From NCBI RefSeq assembly GCF_019977755.1, contig NZ_AP025145.1, forward strand, positions 930,001 to 994,000: a stretch of 64,000 nt of DNA, written 5' to 3'. Positions 16,573-25,387 of this stretch are shown one piece after another. Within the stretch, counting starts at the first letter, position 1. The number at the start of each line of letters is the position of its first letter. Source of the DNA: Vibrio penaeicida. GTDB lineage: Bacteria > Pseudomonadota > Gammaproteobacteria > Enterobacterales > Vibrionaceae. A program made the position numbers and the translations under genes. The notes beneath the pieces were generated by a model, which saw only the letters and a program-made list of their open reading frames with translations, had not been told where the DNA came from and ran no database searches.

Positions 16573-17484
16573 ATGGCAAAGTATTTATCTGAACAGCTTG
16601 ATTTAAACCTGTTAGGCGTATTTTTAGAGGTGTACCGACTTAACTCGATTACATTGGCAAGTGAGTCTTTAGACATGACTCAGCCGGGCGTGAGTGGTTC
16701 GCTAAAAAGGCTACAAGATCAGATCGGAACGAAGTTGTTTGTTCGGGAGGGTCGCGGTATTTCTCCTACTCATGCCGCTGTGCAGTTGGCTGACCAACTT
16801 GAACCTGCGTTGCAAAACGTTTCAAGAGCGATTGGGAGTATTAAGCAGTTTACGCCCGATCAACCAAGGCAATTCAACGTGTTGGTAAATGAGATGGCGC
16901 TGCTGGCACTTCAGCCCCTTGTCGAGTCAGATAAAGATCTCGCTAATGTCTCGATCATATTCAATATGGTATCCAGCAATGAAGAGGTGATGTTGCAAGC
17001 GCTGAGCCTGCAAAAAGCCGATTTGGCTATCGATGTTTTTAGGCCTCATGACTCTGGGTTTAAATCAACACCGATTAAGACGGATGAACTTGTTTTAGTG
17101 GCGCGTCATTCTCACCCAAGAGTACAGGGCTCTATAACGATGGAGCAATTTTACGCCGAGAAACACATAACCTTGAGGCTTAGAAGGGGAAATTTATATG
17201 CAGTGGACTATTTTACCAGCGAGTCTTTAGAGAAGCGCAACATCAGTGCAGAGTGTGATTCTCTGATCACAATGATGGCGTTGGTGTCGAATAGTGATTC
17301 TATTGGTAGTGCCTCTCGCACCGTAGCGACACAATACGCCGAGCTGTTTGGTTTGCAGATCATAGAGCAGCCATTCAAAGTAACTCCGATAGAGCAGCAC
17401 ATGATTTGGCACAACCGTACGCAAACAAACCCATCCCATGTGTGGTTAAGAGAAAAGATCACTCAATACTTGAAGGGTGCTTAA
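16573..17484 (+). CDS. LysR-family transcriptional regulator
   Basis: A 303-residue regulator. The N-terminal winged HTH spans about 8-67 (DLNLLGVFLEVYRLNSITLA, then QPGVSGSLKRLQDQIGTKLFVREGRG), and residues 90-300 form the periplasmic-binding-like effector domain. It is transcribed away from the alkyl sulfatase gene with a 108-bp shared promoter region, the usual layout for a LysR activator and its target. The effector is likely a sulfate ester or its product, by inference from the neighbour. Followed by an intrinsic terminator. Confidence 0.92.
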   Translation: MAKYLSEQLDLNLLGVFLEVYRLNSITLASESLDMTQPGVSGSLKRLQDQIGTKLFVREGRGISPTHAAVQLADQLEPALQNVSRAIGSIKQFTPDQPRQFNVLVNEMALLALQPLVESDKDLANVSIIFNMVSSNEEVMLQALSLQKADLAIDVFRPHDSGFKSTPIKTDELVLVARHSHPRVQGSITMEQFYAEKHITLRLRRGNLYAVDYFTSESLEKRNISAECDSLITMMALVSNSDSIGSASRTVATQYAELFGLQIIEQPFKVTPIEQHMIWHNRTQTNPSHVWLREKITQYLKGA

Positions 17485-17527
17485 GCTCTGGTTCAAATAT
17501 AAGGGCTTGGGTGCAAATAACAGATAC

Positions 17528-17566
17528 AAAAAAGCTCAGACCATCACAAGATGTTCTGAGCTTTTT
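17528..17566. terminator. Bidirectional intrinsic terminator
   Basis: AAAAAGCTCAGA and TCTGAGCTTTTT form a 12-bp stem with a 14-nt loop between the convergent LysR gene and the small gene that follows. It can act in both directions. Confidence 0.85.
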
Positions 17567-17593
17567 CTAATTTCCGTTTATAGATCAGCGGGA

Positions 17594-17842
17594 TTAGTGC
17601 TTTTTGCTCGGGCCGTTTCGCACACGATCTTTGCCATTTTCGTAGACATCTTGGGATACCCAACGACCAAGCAACAATTGATGTTTCTCACCTAGTACTG
17701 CAACAAAAGGGCGACCATCAGAGTTACTCGTTGCCATCGCAATGCCCGTTACACCTTCTAGCCCTAAACCGCCACTTTCAACTGCGGTTAAAAACAGTTC
17801 TAGTTCATCTAAGGTTTCAATTATCGGGAGATCGTTATTCAT
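17594..17842 (-). CDS. Small conserved hypothetical protein (82 aa)
   Basis: An 82-residue protein of unknown function. The N-terminal half is acidic (LPIIETLDELELFLTAVE); the middle has GVTGIAMATSNSDGRPFVAVLGEKHQLLLGRW and the C-terminus is basic. A good ribosome-binding site, AGGAAAAG, lies 5-8 bases before the ATG, and the bidirectional terminator sits just beyond its stop, so a genuine monocistronic gene is likely. Confidence 0.68.
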   Translation of the reverse strand: MNNDLPIIETLDELELFLTAVESGGLGLEGVTGIAMATSNSDGRPFVAVLGEKHQLLLGRWVSQDVYENGKDRVRNGPSKKH

Positions 17843-18185
17843 TTTCTTTTCCTGTACTTCGTATTTCTATGGCGCGCTGTCGAGGCACCCTATGTATGGG
17901 CGTACTGTACCGACAAATCTGAGTGATTGGAATCTCGGTGGTAAACGCTGCTAACCAAAAAGATAGGCGAATTTTAGTTTTCTCTTTTTTTAATTTGTTG
18001 ATTTATAATGATAATTTATCTTTCCGTGAAGTTTTTGGAAAGAGGTGATCAACATATTTAGTGAACAATTTTAAAATTAGAGTATATATTCTAATTCCTG
18101 AACTGAGTTCATAAATTTTATGCAACTGTGTTCATCTTATTGAGTACAAAGAATATAACAGCGCCCTCAAACATATAACTAATTA
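17843..18185. other. Intergenic region upstream of collagenase, AT-rich
   Basis: These 343 bp hold divergent promoters for the small gene and the collagenase. I see an inverted repeat, ATTAGAGTATATATTCTAAT at 18076-18095, about 90 bp upstream of the collagenase start, that could be an operator. No coding frame with a plausible start and ribosome site is present. Confidence 0.4.
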
Positions 18186-20663
18186 ATGAGTGTAGCTATG
18201 TCCCATCCCAGTTTATTTCCACGTCATCGCTTGGCGCTAGCTTGTATGCTTGCCAGTGTTTCCAGTTTTTCCTTTGCTCAAGAGCAGTGTGATATTCCTG
18301 ATCTCCAACAGGCACCTGATCTTGCTTTAGCCGTCTCTGACGCAAATCACAATTGCTATAGTGCTTGGTTCTCTGCACCTGCTGATTCCCTGAACGACAT
18401 ATACAGTGAAGCGAGCCTAAGCCGTATTCAAATCGCGTTAAACCAAGCCATTGCTACTTACAAAGGTGAGGCAGAGCAAGCACGCAAACTAGAAAACCTT
18501 GGTGAATTTGTACGTGCGGCTTATTACGTTCGCTATAACGCCCAGCATCCGGACTTTTCACAGGCATTAGGCCAACGTTTTGCTCAGTCGATTAATGCGT
18601 TTTTAGCCAACCCACACGCTTTCGATCAAGGTCGTGAACAAGTGGGGGCAATGAAAAGCCTGACTTTGATGGTCGATAACGTTAAACAGCTTCCTTTGAC
18701 GATGAGCGCACAACTTACGGCACTGCGTCAGTTCAATCGTGAAACGGCGAAAGATACACAGTGGGTGGATGGGCTTAACAATCTCTTTCGTGCAATGGCC
18801 GGTCACGCTGCGCGAGATGACTTCTACAACTATATGGCGAGCAATACGCAACACATCGACACGCTGGCGGTGTTTGCTCGTGATAACGCGTGGGCACTGG
18901 ATACGGACGCGAGCTTCTTGGTTTACAACGCAGTGCGCGAAACCGGACGTTTGTTAGCAAGCCCAAACCAAAAAACCAAAGAAAAGGCACTGCGTGTGAT
19001 GCAGCAAGTGATGGAACAAAACCCACTTGGTAGCAAACACGAAAAGCTTTGGTTAGCGGCGGTTGAGATGATGAACTACTTCGCGCCAGAGCATTTGAAC
19101 GGCTTGGATTTAGACCAAGCGAAACGGGATTTGGCGGCTCGCGTGCTGCCTAACCGTCATGAATGTGATGGTCCGGCAATCATTCGCTCTCAAGATTTAA
19201 CGCAAACCCAAGCGGTTGAAGCGTGTGAGGTTTTAGCAGCAACAGAGGCCGACTTCCATCAAGTGGCGAACACGGGCAATCAGCCAGTGGCAGACGACAA
19301 CAACGAGCGAGTCGAAGTCGCGGTGTTTGCGAATAATGGAAGCTACGAGGATTACTCGTCTTTCTTATTTGGTAACTCGACGGATAACGGCGGTCAGTAT
19401 CTTGAAGGGGATCCGGCAAAGGCAGGCAACGTGGCGCGTTTTGTCGCTTACCGTTTCGCAAATGGTGACGAGCTATCAGTTCTCAATCTAGAGCATGAAT
19501 ACGTTCACTATCTAGATGCACGCTTCAACCAATATGGCTCATTCAGCGATAACTTAGCCCATGGTTACATTGTGTGGTGGCTAGAGGGTTTTGCAGAGTA
19601 CATGCATTATAAACAAGGCTACGACGCGGCGATTGGTGGGATTTCTGATGGAAAGATGAGCCTATCGGATGTGGTTGCGACAACTTATTCCCATGATACG
19701 AATCGCGTGTATCGTTGGAGCTACTTAGCGGTTCGCTTTATGTTGGAAGAGCACCCGCAAGAGGCAGACCGTCTACTGGCGCTTTCTCGTTCTGGCCAGT
19801 TTGCTGAGTGGGCAAAACAGGTTCAATTATTCGGTGAGCAATACAATGGTGAGTTTGACCGTTGGTTAGATTCTGTCTCTGGTGAACCAGAACAGCCTGA
19901 TCCAAACCCAAGCCCAAATCCGGGTGAGCCAACAGATCCTTCTGATCAAGTAACATCGTTAGCGGTAAACCAAAGCGTGGTGTTAAGCGGTGCGGCATAC
20001 AGCGAGCAGTTGTTCTACGTTGATGTGCCAGAGAACGCCACTCACTTTGAAGTTGAGATCCAAGGTGGCAGCGAAGGCGATGCGGATCTGTACATGAGCT
20101 ATGAGAAAGTCGCACATTACTACGACTTTGAGGTCAGCCAATATGGCACGGGCAGCAATGAGATCGTAACGTTTGAGCCAGAGCCATCGGGTTACATCAA
20201 ACCGGGTCGCTACTACATGAGCATCGCGGGTCGAACTGCATTTGATGCGGTGACGCTCACGGCTTCTTTGGAAACCAAAGTGCCAACTCCACTAAAACCG
20301 GAGCAAGATGACTTAGCGCCAGTGGTATTAGAATCGGGTCAAGCGCAGGTCTTAACAGTAATCCAACAACGCTATGCTGCGGTTTATGTCCCGCAAGGAA
20401 TTCAAGAAGTGCGCGTGTGGCTAACAGATAAGAACACCAATACTGGTGATGCTAACGATTCCACCAGTCCAAACAATGGCAACGTGGATCTGTACGCGAG
20501 CCAAGCGTACTGGCCAACAACAGAGCAGCACGAATACGCATCTAATTATTCGGGCAGCAATGAATATCTGCAAATCCCAGTAACGGAAGCGGGCTATTTG
20601 CACTTCTCGCTGAACGCACCGCAACAAGGGGATGAGGTTGAGATGTTGGTGCACTTTCACTAG
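18186..20663 (+). CDS. Secreted M9 collagenase (Vibrio type)
   Basis: An 825-residue zinc metalloprotease that cleaves native collagen outside the cell. The signal peptide ends about residue 31 (SVSSFSFA before QEQC). An N-terminal M9 activator domain covers roughly 40-330. The catalytic domain holds the zinc motif HEYVH (437-441) and the downstream glutamate in [13 protein letters not shown] proline-rich linker ([15 protein letters not shown]) leads to two C-terminal pre-peptidase (PPC) domains. ATG 18198 (MSHPSLF) is an alternative start that gives a more typical signal peptide; neither has a strong ribosome site. The stop codon TAG is formed from a target TA plus the first G of a MITE inserted immediately after the gene. 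Confidence 0.94.
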   Translation: MSVAMSHPSLFPRHRLALACMLASVSSFSFAQEQCDIPDLQQAPDLALAVSDANHNCYSAWFSAPADSLNDIYSEASLSRIQIALNQAIATYKGEAEQARKLENLGEFVRAAYYVRYNAQHPDFSQALGQRFAQSINAFLANPHAFDQGREQVGAMKSLTLMVDNVKQLPLTMSAQLTALRQFNRETAKDTQWVDGLNNLFRAMAGHAARDDFYNYMASNTQHIDTLAVFARDNAWALDTDASFLVYNAVRETGRLLASPNQKTKEKALRVMQQVMEQNPLGSKHEKLWLAAVEMMNYFAPEHLNGLDLDQAKRDLAARVLPNRHECDGPAIIRSQDLTQTQAVEACEVLAATEADFHQVANTGNQPVADDNNERVEVAVFANNGSYEDYSSFLFGNSTDNGGQYLEGDPAKAGNVARFVAYRFANGDELSVLNLEHEYVHYLDARFNQYGSFSDNLAHGYIVWWLEGFAEYMHYKQGYDAAIGGISDGKMSLSDVVATTYSHDTNRVYRWSYLAVRFMLEEHPQEADRLLALSRSGQFAEWAKQVQLFGEQYNGEFDRWLDSVSGEPEQPDPNPSPNPGEPTDPSDQVTSLAVNQSVVLSGAAYSEQLFYVDVPENATHFEVEIQGGSEGDADLYMSYEKVAHYYDFEVSQYGTGSNEIVTFEPEPSGYIKPGRYYMSIAGRTAFDAVTLTASLETKVPTPLKPEQDDLAPVVLESGQAQVLTVIQQRYAAVYVPQGIQEVRVWLTDKNTNTGDANDSTSPNNGNVDLYASQAYWPTTEQHEYASNYSGSNEYLQIPVTEAGYLHFSLNAPQQGDEVEMLVHFH

Positions 20664-20926
20664 GGTCTGTTGACCTTTCGAGCTGATTTTTGCAGCAATT
20701 TGTGGGTGATTTATACAAGGCAGCGCTTATTCGGTGTAGTCGCTCTACATCAATAAGCGGTAACGCAGTAGAAAGGAGCCACAAATGCTGCCCAAAGGGT
20801 TCGGTTCTATGTGCTTTACTCTTTGTTGCAAGGTATTTGCTTAGAATGACTAGGCTAAAGACCTTGCGCCGCGATTAAAACACATAGAACTCGAACAAAA
20901 TTTAACCGCGAAAGGTCAACAGACCC
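20663..20926. mobile_element. 264-bp structured MITE, copy 1
   Basis: A non-coding element with perfect 18-bp terminal inverted repeats (GGGTCTGTTGACCTTTCG and its complement at 20909-20926), flanked by TA on both sides (20661-20662 and 20927-20928). Inside are two long hairpin arms. Arm A pairs 20692-20705 with 20779-20791 and contains an inner stem CGCTTATT/AATAAGCG. Arm B pairs GTTCTATGTG (20804-20813) with CACATAGAAC (20881-20890) and contains GCAAGGT/ACCTTGC. A second copy of the same length is at 42437-42700, with about 16 differences by eye. TA duplication and short TIRs suggest mobilisation by a Tc1/mariner (IS630)-type transposase; none is encoded here. Confidence 0.88.
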
Positions 20927-20952
20927 TAACTAACGCATGGTAAACAAACTTA

Positions 20953-20976
20953 AAGCCGAACCTCTGTGTTCGGCTT
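20953..20976. terminator. Hairpin, probable original collagenase terminator
   Basis: AAGCCGAAC and GTTCGGCTT form a 9-bp perfect stem with a 6-nt loop, followed by ATCTACT. The U-tract is poor. It lies between the collagenase and the convergent MerR gene and was presumably closer to the collagenase before the MITE inserted. Confidence 0.55.
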
Positions 20977-21056
20977 ATCTACTGAATACTCATTGATGCC
21001 AAAGCGAGTCGATAACAAAAGCTGAACGATACGAAAAGCGAATCGATTCTAAAAAC

Positions 21057-21440
21057 TTACAGCTCATTGAGCATTTTTTGAAAGGAAGGGCAGCTCAGGT
21101 GATCGTTTGCCGGGCAGTTAGCGACATGTAATAGGCTCTCTTTAACGCATATCAGTTGTCGGATGGACTTTTCTATTTCAGACACTTTCTCAAGTAAAGC
21201 GTCACGATTGATATCCAAGTTACCGTCTTGATTAAACATTGCTTTTATCTCTTCGAGCGATAACCCTGCCTTTCTTCCCAAATGAATCAAAGCCAATTTT
21301 TGCAAAACATCTTCGGAATATTGCCGCCTTAAGCCATTTCGCCCAATGGAATGAATCAGACCAATGCTTTCGTAATAACGGAGCGCCGAAGAGTTCAAAC
21401 CGCTTCGCTTTGCCACGACGCCGATATCGAGTGTTTTCAT
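21057..21440 (-). CDS. MerR-family transcriptional regulator
   Basis: A 127-residue regulator with the MerR winged HTH at the N-terminus (LDIGVVAKRSGLNSSALRYYESIGLI), a dimerisation helix (about 75-105), and a C-terminal segment with two cysteines in NCPANDHLSCPSF. These cysteines could bind a metal or sense redox or electrophilic stress, but the four-cysteine Fe-S motif of SoxR is absent. It is divergent from a DUF2938 membrane gene. The shared region contains a typical long-spacer MerR promoter with a SoxR-box-like palindrome, so it probably activates the neighbour. Confidence 0.9.
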   Translation of the reverse strand: MKTLDIGVVAKRSGLNSSALRYYESIGLIHSIGRNGLRRQYSEDVLQKLALIHLGRKAGLSLEEIKAMFNQDGNLDINRDALLEKVSEIEKSIRQLICVKESLLHVANCPANDHLSCPSFQKMLNEL

Positions 21441-21441
21441 C

Positions 21442-21472
21442 TTGACCTCAAGTTAACTTCAAGTAGTAACAT
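21442..21472 (+). promoter_or_regulatory. MerR-type promoter with SoxR-box-like operator
   Basis: A -35-like TTGACC (21442-21447) and a -10-like TAACAT (21467-21472) are separated by 19 bp, the overlong spacing used by MerR activators. The spacer holds CCTCAAGTTAACTTCAAG (21446-21463), which matches the SoxR box CCTCAAGTTAACTTGAGG at 16 of 18 positions. It should drive the DUF2938 gene under control of the divergent MerR protein. Confidence 0.65.
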
Positions 21473-21528
21473 TTAAACATCGAAAACCCGCCAAATTCAA
21501 GGCGTTGAAAATAAGATAAGGAGAGGTC

Positions 21529-22014
21529 GTGGTGGAAACAGCAGTAAATGCAGTGCTCTTAGGCATCGGTGCCACATTGTTCATGGATATCTGCGCGTGG
21601 GTACAAAATCGGTTTTTCGGCGTGTCATCACTGGATTATGCTTTAGTTGGTCGATGGCTATTGGCACTAAGGAAAGGGAAATACTTTCATAAACCTATAT
21701 TCAAATCACCCAAAGCGCACGGAGAGGTCGTCATAGGGTGGGGGGCGCATTACCTGATAGGCATTGTGTTTGCCACTGCTTTGCTCCTTGCCTTTCCAGA
21801 TTGGTTAAGATCACCAAGCTTAGTTGTCGCACTATCTGTGGGTGTAATCAGTGTTCTCGCCCCATTTCTTATTCTGCAACCTGCCTTTGGGTTGGGTTTT
21901 GCAGCAGCGAAAACACCTAATCCAAGCGTGGTAAGGGCAAAGAGTATGCTCGCACATATCACTTACGGGGTAGGATTGTATTTGAGTGGAATCTCAATAA
22001 CCTTATGGCTATAA
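21529..22014 (+). CDS. DUF2938 family membrane protein
   Basis: A 161-residue inner-membrane protein with four predicted hydrophobic segments, including VNAVLLGIGATLFMDI near the N-terminus and LIGIVFATALLLAFP in the middle. The GRW and HGEVVIGWGAHYLIG segments match the DUF2938 family, whose function is unknown. The start is GTG with AAGGAG upstream (21518-21523); a second GTG follows directly. Control by the divergent MerR regulator through the 19-bp-spacer promoter suggests a stress-inducible role. Confidence 0.85.
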   Translation: MVETAVNAVLLGIGATLFMDICAWVQNRFFGVSSLDYALVGRWLLALRKGKYFHKPIFKSPKAHGEVVIGWGAHYLIGIVFATALLLAFPDWLRSPSLVVALSVGVISVLAPFLILQPAFGLGFAAAKTPNPSVVRAKSMLAHITYGVGLYLSGISITLWL

Positions 22015-22179
22015 GGTAAATAATAGGGATTATCATCATTTGATATAAGAGATAAGAACTTTGCCTTGTCATTTTTAAACTTTAGTTGCATATTAATTAT
22101 TCAGTCTTCGGTGTTGCATAGGCTAGCAATACTAAGAAAAGAAGGTTTGACAAAGAACTAAAAGAAAAAAGGAGAGGTT

Positions 22180-22446
22180 ATGAGTAACAACAGTTGGAAT
22201 GATTTTGGGGTGCTTAAAAGCGTCTCAAAAGACGAAAAATTTGTTTGGGTATCTAATGAAGAAGGGTGCCAACTGAAAATGAGTATCGTCAGTTATAAAG
22301 AAAGTGCAGAGCGAGTGTATTCGAAGGCACAAGAACTGGTTGGAAAAAGCGTTCGGGTACGCTCTAGCCAAGATATTTCAGACTTACGCGATTTAGTATG
22401 GTTTAACAGCATTGATAACGGTTCTTACCTATCGTCGACTCATTGA
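22180..22446 (+). CDS. Small conserved hypothetical protein (88 aa)
   Basis: An 88-residue soluble protein without recognised domains. A strong ribosome site (AAAAGGAGAGG) precedes the ATG. The protein alternates beta-like stretches (KFVWVSNEEGCQLKMSIVSY, KSVRVRSSQDI), suggesting a small OB-like or barrel fold, but this is a guess. It is monocistronic: 165 bp separate it from the DUF2938 gene and a good intrinsic terminator follows. Confidence 0.7.
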   Translation: MSNNSWNDFGVLKSVSKDEKFVWVSNEEGCQLKMSIVSYKESAERVYSKAQELVGKSVRVRSSQDISDLRDLVWFNSIDNGSYLSSTH

Positions 22447-22488
22447 GTTATCTTCGCTCCCTTTTTATTAGGGTCACAACCCCTAAAT

Positions 22489-22514
22489 AACCGATCTTTT
22501 GATCGGTTTTTTTA
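22489..22514 (+). terminator. Intrinsic terminator
   Basis: AACCGATC and GATCGGTT form an 8-bp stem with a TTTT loop followed by a run of Ts. It ends the 88-residue protein gene. Confidence 0.88.
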
Positions 22515-22606
22515 TGTCTTCTATTTGCAGGCAATGCTTGATGAACCTAGCATCTTTAAGCTATTTGGGTATACTATGCCGCTAATTGAAATTCATGTAC
22601 CAGTTT

Positions 22607-22641
22607 GGCTGGCAAGCGAAGTATAGGCTTGCGTTTCAGCC
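22607..22641 (+). promoter_or_regulatory. Leader hairpin of the DEAD-box helicase gene
   Basis: In the 5' region of the helicase gene, GGCTG (22607-22611) pairs with CAGCC (22637-22641) and inside it GCAAGC (22612-22617) pairs with GCTTGC (22627-22632), separated by a 4-nt bulge. It ends 33 bp before the start codon. It may be a structured leader used for autoregulation or cold response. Confidence 0.4.
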
Positions 22642-22674
22642 ATTAAAGGTTGTCTGATAAAGGACCTTGCTTCA

Positions 22675-23961
22675 ATGTCATTTTCTTCTCAAGGTTTCGC
22701 TCCTGAAGTAGCGAAAGCACTGACCGAAATCGGTTACGAAAAACTTACGCCGATCCAGCAAAAAGCCATCCCTATGGCGCGTAAAGGGCACGATATTTAT
22801 GCCACTGCGCAAACGGGTACAGGTAAAACGGCGGCGTTCTCGTTACCAGTGATCCAACACTTATTGGATTCGGGCAAGCAGCCTTCGCGCCGTACCGCAC
22901 GTGCTTTGATTTTGGCTCCGACTCGTGAATTGGTTGCGCAAATTTCAGACAACATCAAAGCCTACACCAAATACACCTCTCTTAGTGTGGCAGCCGTATA
23001 CGGTGGCAATAAGATGTCGTCTCAGGTTCGCCAATTGGAAAGTGGTGTTGATATTCTTGTTGCAACACCTGGTCGCTTGAGCGAACACATGCAAGAAGGC
23101 AACGTTTCAATAGCTAACCTTGAATTTCTCGTATTTGATGAAGCCGACCGAATCCTCGATATGGGCTTCATCAACGCGGTACGCGAAATCATGATGGAAG
23201 TTGAAACAGCACCTCAAATCATGATGTTTTCTGCGACAACATCTAGCCAGCTTAACCAGCTTTCTGCGGACATTTTGCGCAAACCTAAACGCATCAGCGT
23301 TGACCATGAAAACTCGACAGCAGCGACCGTTGCCCATGTTGTTTATCCGGTAGACCAAGAGCGTAAAACCGAACTGCTTTCTGAGCTAATTGGTCGTAAG
23401 AACTGGCAACAAGTTCTCGTGTTTGTGAACTACAAAGAAACGGCTAACGAGATTGTTAAAGAGCTTAAATTAGATGGCATAAAAGCGGTACTTTGCCATG
23501 GTGATAAAGCACAAAGTGCTCGCCGACGCGCATTGGATGATTTTAAAGAAGGCAAAGCGCGAGTGATGGTTGCAACAGACGTTGCTGCTCGTGGTTTAGA
23601 CATTGAAAGTCTGCCTCACGTAATCAACTACGACATGCCTTTCCTTGCGGAAGACTACGTTCACCGTATTGGCCGCACGGGTCGTGCAGGTAAACAAGGT
23701 CATGCGGTTTCTTTTGTTAGCCGTGAAGAAGAGTTGACGTTGGTTCAGGTAGAAAACCTCATCAAGCAGCGTATTCGCCGCGTAGAGCAACCTGGGTATG
23801 AGCCAAAACGGCGTGAAGCTTATGTTGAAAAGCTCAACAGCAAAGATGCGTTTAAGAAACGTCGTGGTCGCACCAATAACCCAGACGCACCGAAAGATCA
23901 GGCTTCTGCTGAACGCAGACTCTCTATGATGAACCGAATCAAAGCGCGTCGCGGTAAATAG
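22675..23961 (+). CDS. DEAD-box RNA helicase (RhlE-like)
   Basis: A 428-residue ATP-dependent RNA helicase. It shows the Q motif (GYEKLTPIQQKAIP), motif I AQTGTGKT, Ia PTRELVAQI, Ib TPGR, II DEAD, III SAT, IV VFVNYKE, V ATDVAARGLDI and VI HRIGRTGRAG. A short basic tail (KKRRGRTNNPDAP to RIKARRGK) follows, typical of RhlE-type proteins that unwind structured RNA in ribosome assembly or mRNA decay. The gene stands alone with a structured leader and a strong terminator. Confidence 0.92.
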   Translation: MSFSSQGFAPEVAKALTEIGYEKLTPIQQKAIPMARKGHDIYATAQTGTGKTAAFSLPVIQHLLDSGKQPSRRTARALILAPTRELVAQISDNIKAYTKYTSLSVAAVYGGNKMSSQVRQLESGVDILVATPGRLSEHMQEGNVSIANLEFLVFDEADRILDMGFINAVREIMMEVETAPQIMMFSATTSSQLNQLSADILRKPKRISVDHENSTAATVAHVVYPVDQERKTELLSELIGRKNWQQVLVFVNYKETANEIVKELKLDGIKAVLCHGDKAQSARRRALDDFKEGKARVMVATDVAARGLDIESLPHVINYDMPFLAEDYVHRIGRTGRAGKQGHAVSFVSREEELTLVQVENLIKQRIRRVEQPGYEPKRREAYVEKLNSKDAFKKRRGRTNNPDAPKDQASAERRLSMMNRIKARRGK

Positions 23962-23981
23962 TCGCTATTTAAACTAAACAT

Positions 23982-24011
23982 AAAAAGAGCATCCATTTGG
24001 ATGCTCTTTTT
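23982..24011. terminator. Bidirectional intrinsic terminator
   Basis: AAAAAGAGCATCC and GGATGCTCTTTTT form a 13-bp stem with a 4-nt loop between the helicase and the convergent secreted-protein gene. Confidence 0.9.
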
Positions 24012-24061
24012 GGTTGTACTCTTGAAAGCGTTTGGAATAACGTTTTTATTGCTTTGTAGCG

Positions 24062-25030
24062 CTACTGAGTAAGACGGAATTTGAAAAACTCGCTGGTTCC
24101 ATCATCGTTATCGCTGGCTAGAACGCCTTTGATTGCCTGCGAACCGTCTTGGGTAACGGATACCGATTCAACCTTAGTGATAACTTGCTTACCTTTAATA
24201 GAGACGGGTTTGGCTACGTTAGTGAGATCGAGTTCTTTACCAGACTCAAGTTGAGAAACGGGGAATGACCCGACAAAGCTGCCAAGGATTTCGCCATCGT
24301 TATAAGCGTCGCCTGTTGCCTCAACTGAAGCCGTAAACACCAATCGTTTCGCTTGTTTCCAATAGGTTGCGCCAGAAAGACCCGCTTCAAATCCACCCAC
24401 TTCTGGCAACGTGATTTTGTTGCTGCCTAAGTTAGCGATCGTGTCTGTTTTACCCGTGAGGTAATCTTCAAACTGCTGTACAGGGGCAGTGAATATTACG
24501 TTTGAGCCACCATTTCCGCGATTTAGGATGAAAACAGTTCCTTCAGAAGCGGCTAAGCCTTCAATATTTAATTCTTCTACACCGTATTCACGGCTTTCTC
24601 GGTAAAGTTGCTCGTATAAAGGAATGAGTGAACGCTCGATGCGGATCTGCTTATCTTGGCTAACAACAAATGCCCATTCACGAATGCCGGATTTGCTTCC
24701 AGAGCCAAGCATAACAAACGAAGGTTTACCGTTGACCTTTAACAATTCCATCGCTTCGAAGTCAGGTTTTACTTTTTTAAGGATGCGCCCATTTTCTTCG
24801 ACTGGATAGTGTTTGATGAGATCTTTGTCTGCGATTCGAAAGTTCAAACCAATCTTGTATAGCCATGGAGAATCGTCACCTACGGCATAAACCATGTCTT
24901 CGGTGTAAACAATTCCAGAGGCGGACGGAAAGGCAGTGTTTTGTTTTGGTGTCGTAACGGTTAAATCTGCTGAGGAAGCGGAAAATGGTAATCCGATAGC
25001 GAGAGCCGTAAATAAAATTCCTTTTTTCAC
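24062..25030 (-). CDS. Secreted beta-propeller-like protein, paralogue A
   Basis: A 322-residue exported protein with a signal peptide (MKKGILFTALAIGLPFSASSA, cleavage about 21). The repeated pattern of short beta strands with G/D turns (YAVGDDSPWLYKI, FVMLGSGSK, VFILNRGNGGSN, LVFTASVEATGDAYNDGE) suggests a six-bladed propeller, perhaps a phytase/esterase-like family; no catalytic motif can be assigned. A closely similar gene lies 357 bp upstream on the same strand (shared RILKKVKPDFEAME and EATGDAYNDGEILGSFVG), so this pair arose by tandem duplication. Confidence 0.8.
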   Translation of the reverse strand: MKKGILFTALAIGLPFSASSADLTVTTPKQNTAFPSASGIVYTEDMVYAVGDDSPWLYKIGLNFRIADKDLIKHYPVEENGRILKKVKPDFEAMELLKVNGKPSFVMLGSGSKSGIREWAFVVSQDKQIRIERSLIPLYEQLYRESREYGVEELNIEGLAASEGTVFILNRGNGGSNVIFTAPVQQFEDYLTGKTDTIANLGSNKITLPEVGGFEAGLSGATYWKQAKRLVFTASVEATGDAYNDGEILGSFVGSFPVSQLESGKELDLTNVAKPVSIKGKQVITKVESVSVTQDGSQAIKGVLASDNDDGTSEFFKFRLTQ

Positions 25031-25387
25031 TGATAGTCCTTAATGTGTTGCGATGCATATCTCGAAAATTAGCATTTACTCATACCGTAAACCAGATATT
25101 CATTCCAATAAATGAGACGGTTAAACGGAAATATGAGTGAAATCACAATCATGGTGACTTTTTATGACTTCATACATTCGGCATGTGTAGTGTCTATTTA
25201 ATCTATATCTAAAAATGTATGAGCTATATATTATATGATTTGAGCTTGTATTGAGATAGGAAACTCAATAGCAGAAGCTGAGGGTAAAAAGGCGGGATAA
25301 TTAAGCTGCCATACTTCTACAACCTGTATCTATTTCGATAGCAAAAACTGGCTGAGGTTTTAAATATGGCAGCGAATAGGCTAAGTT
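25031..25387. other. Intergenic region between the two paralogues
   Basis: These 357 bp are AT-rich and hold the promoter of paralogue A (transcribed leftwards). No hairpin terminator with a U-tract is visible after paralogue B, and no coding frame, repeat or RNA gene is recognisable. The long spacer suggests the two paralogues have separate promoters. Confidence 0.4.

Noticed and set aside
20690-20878. 62-residue frames in both MITE copies (MQQFVGDLYKA...)
   Set aside because: No ribosome site, overlap with stem arms, and substitutions between copies that keep base pairing and not protein. The element is non-coding.
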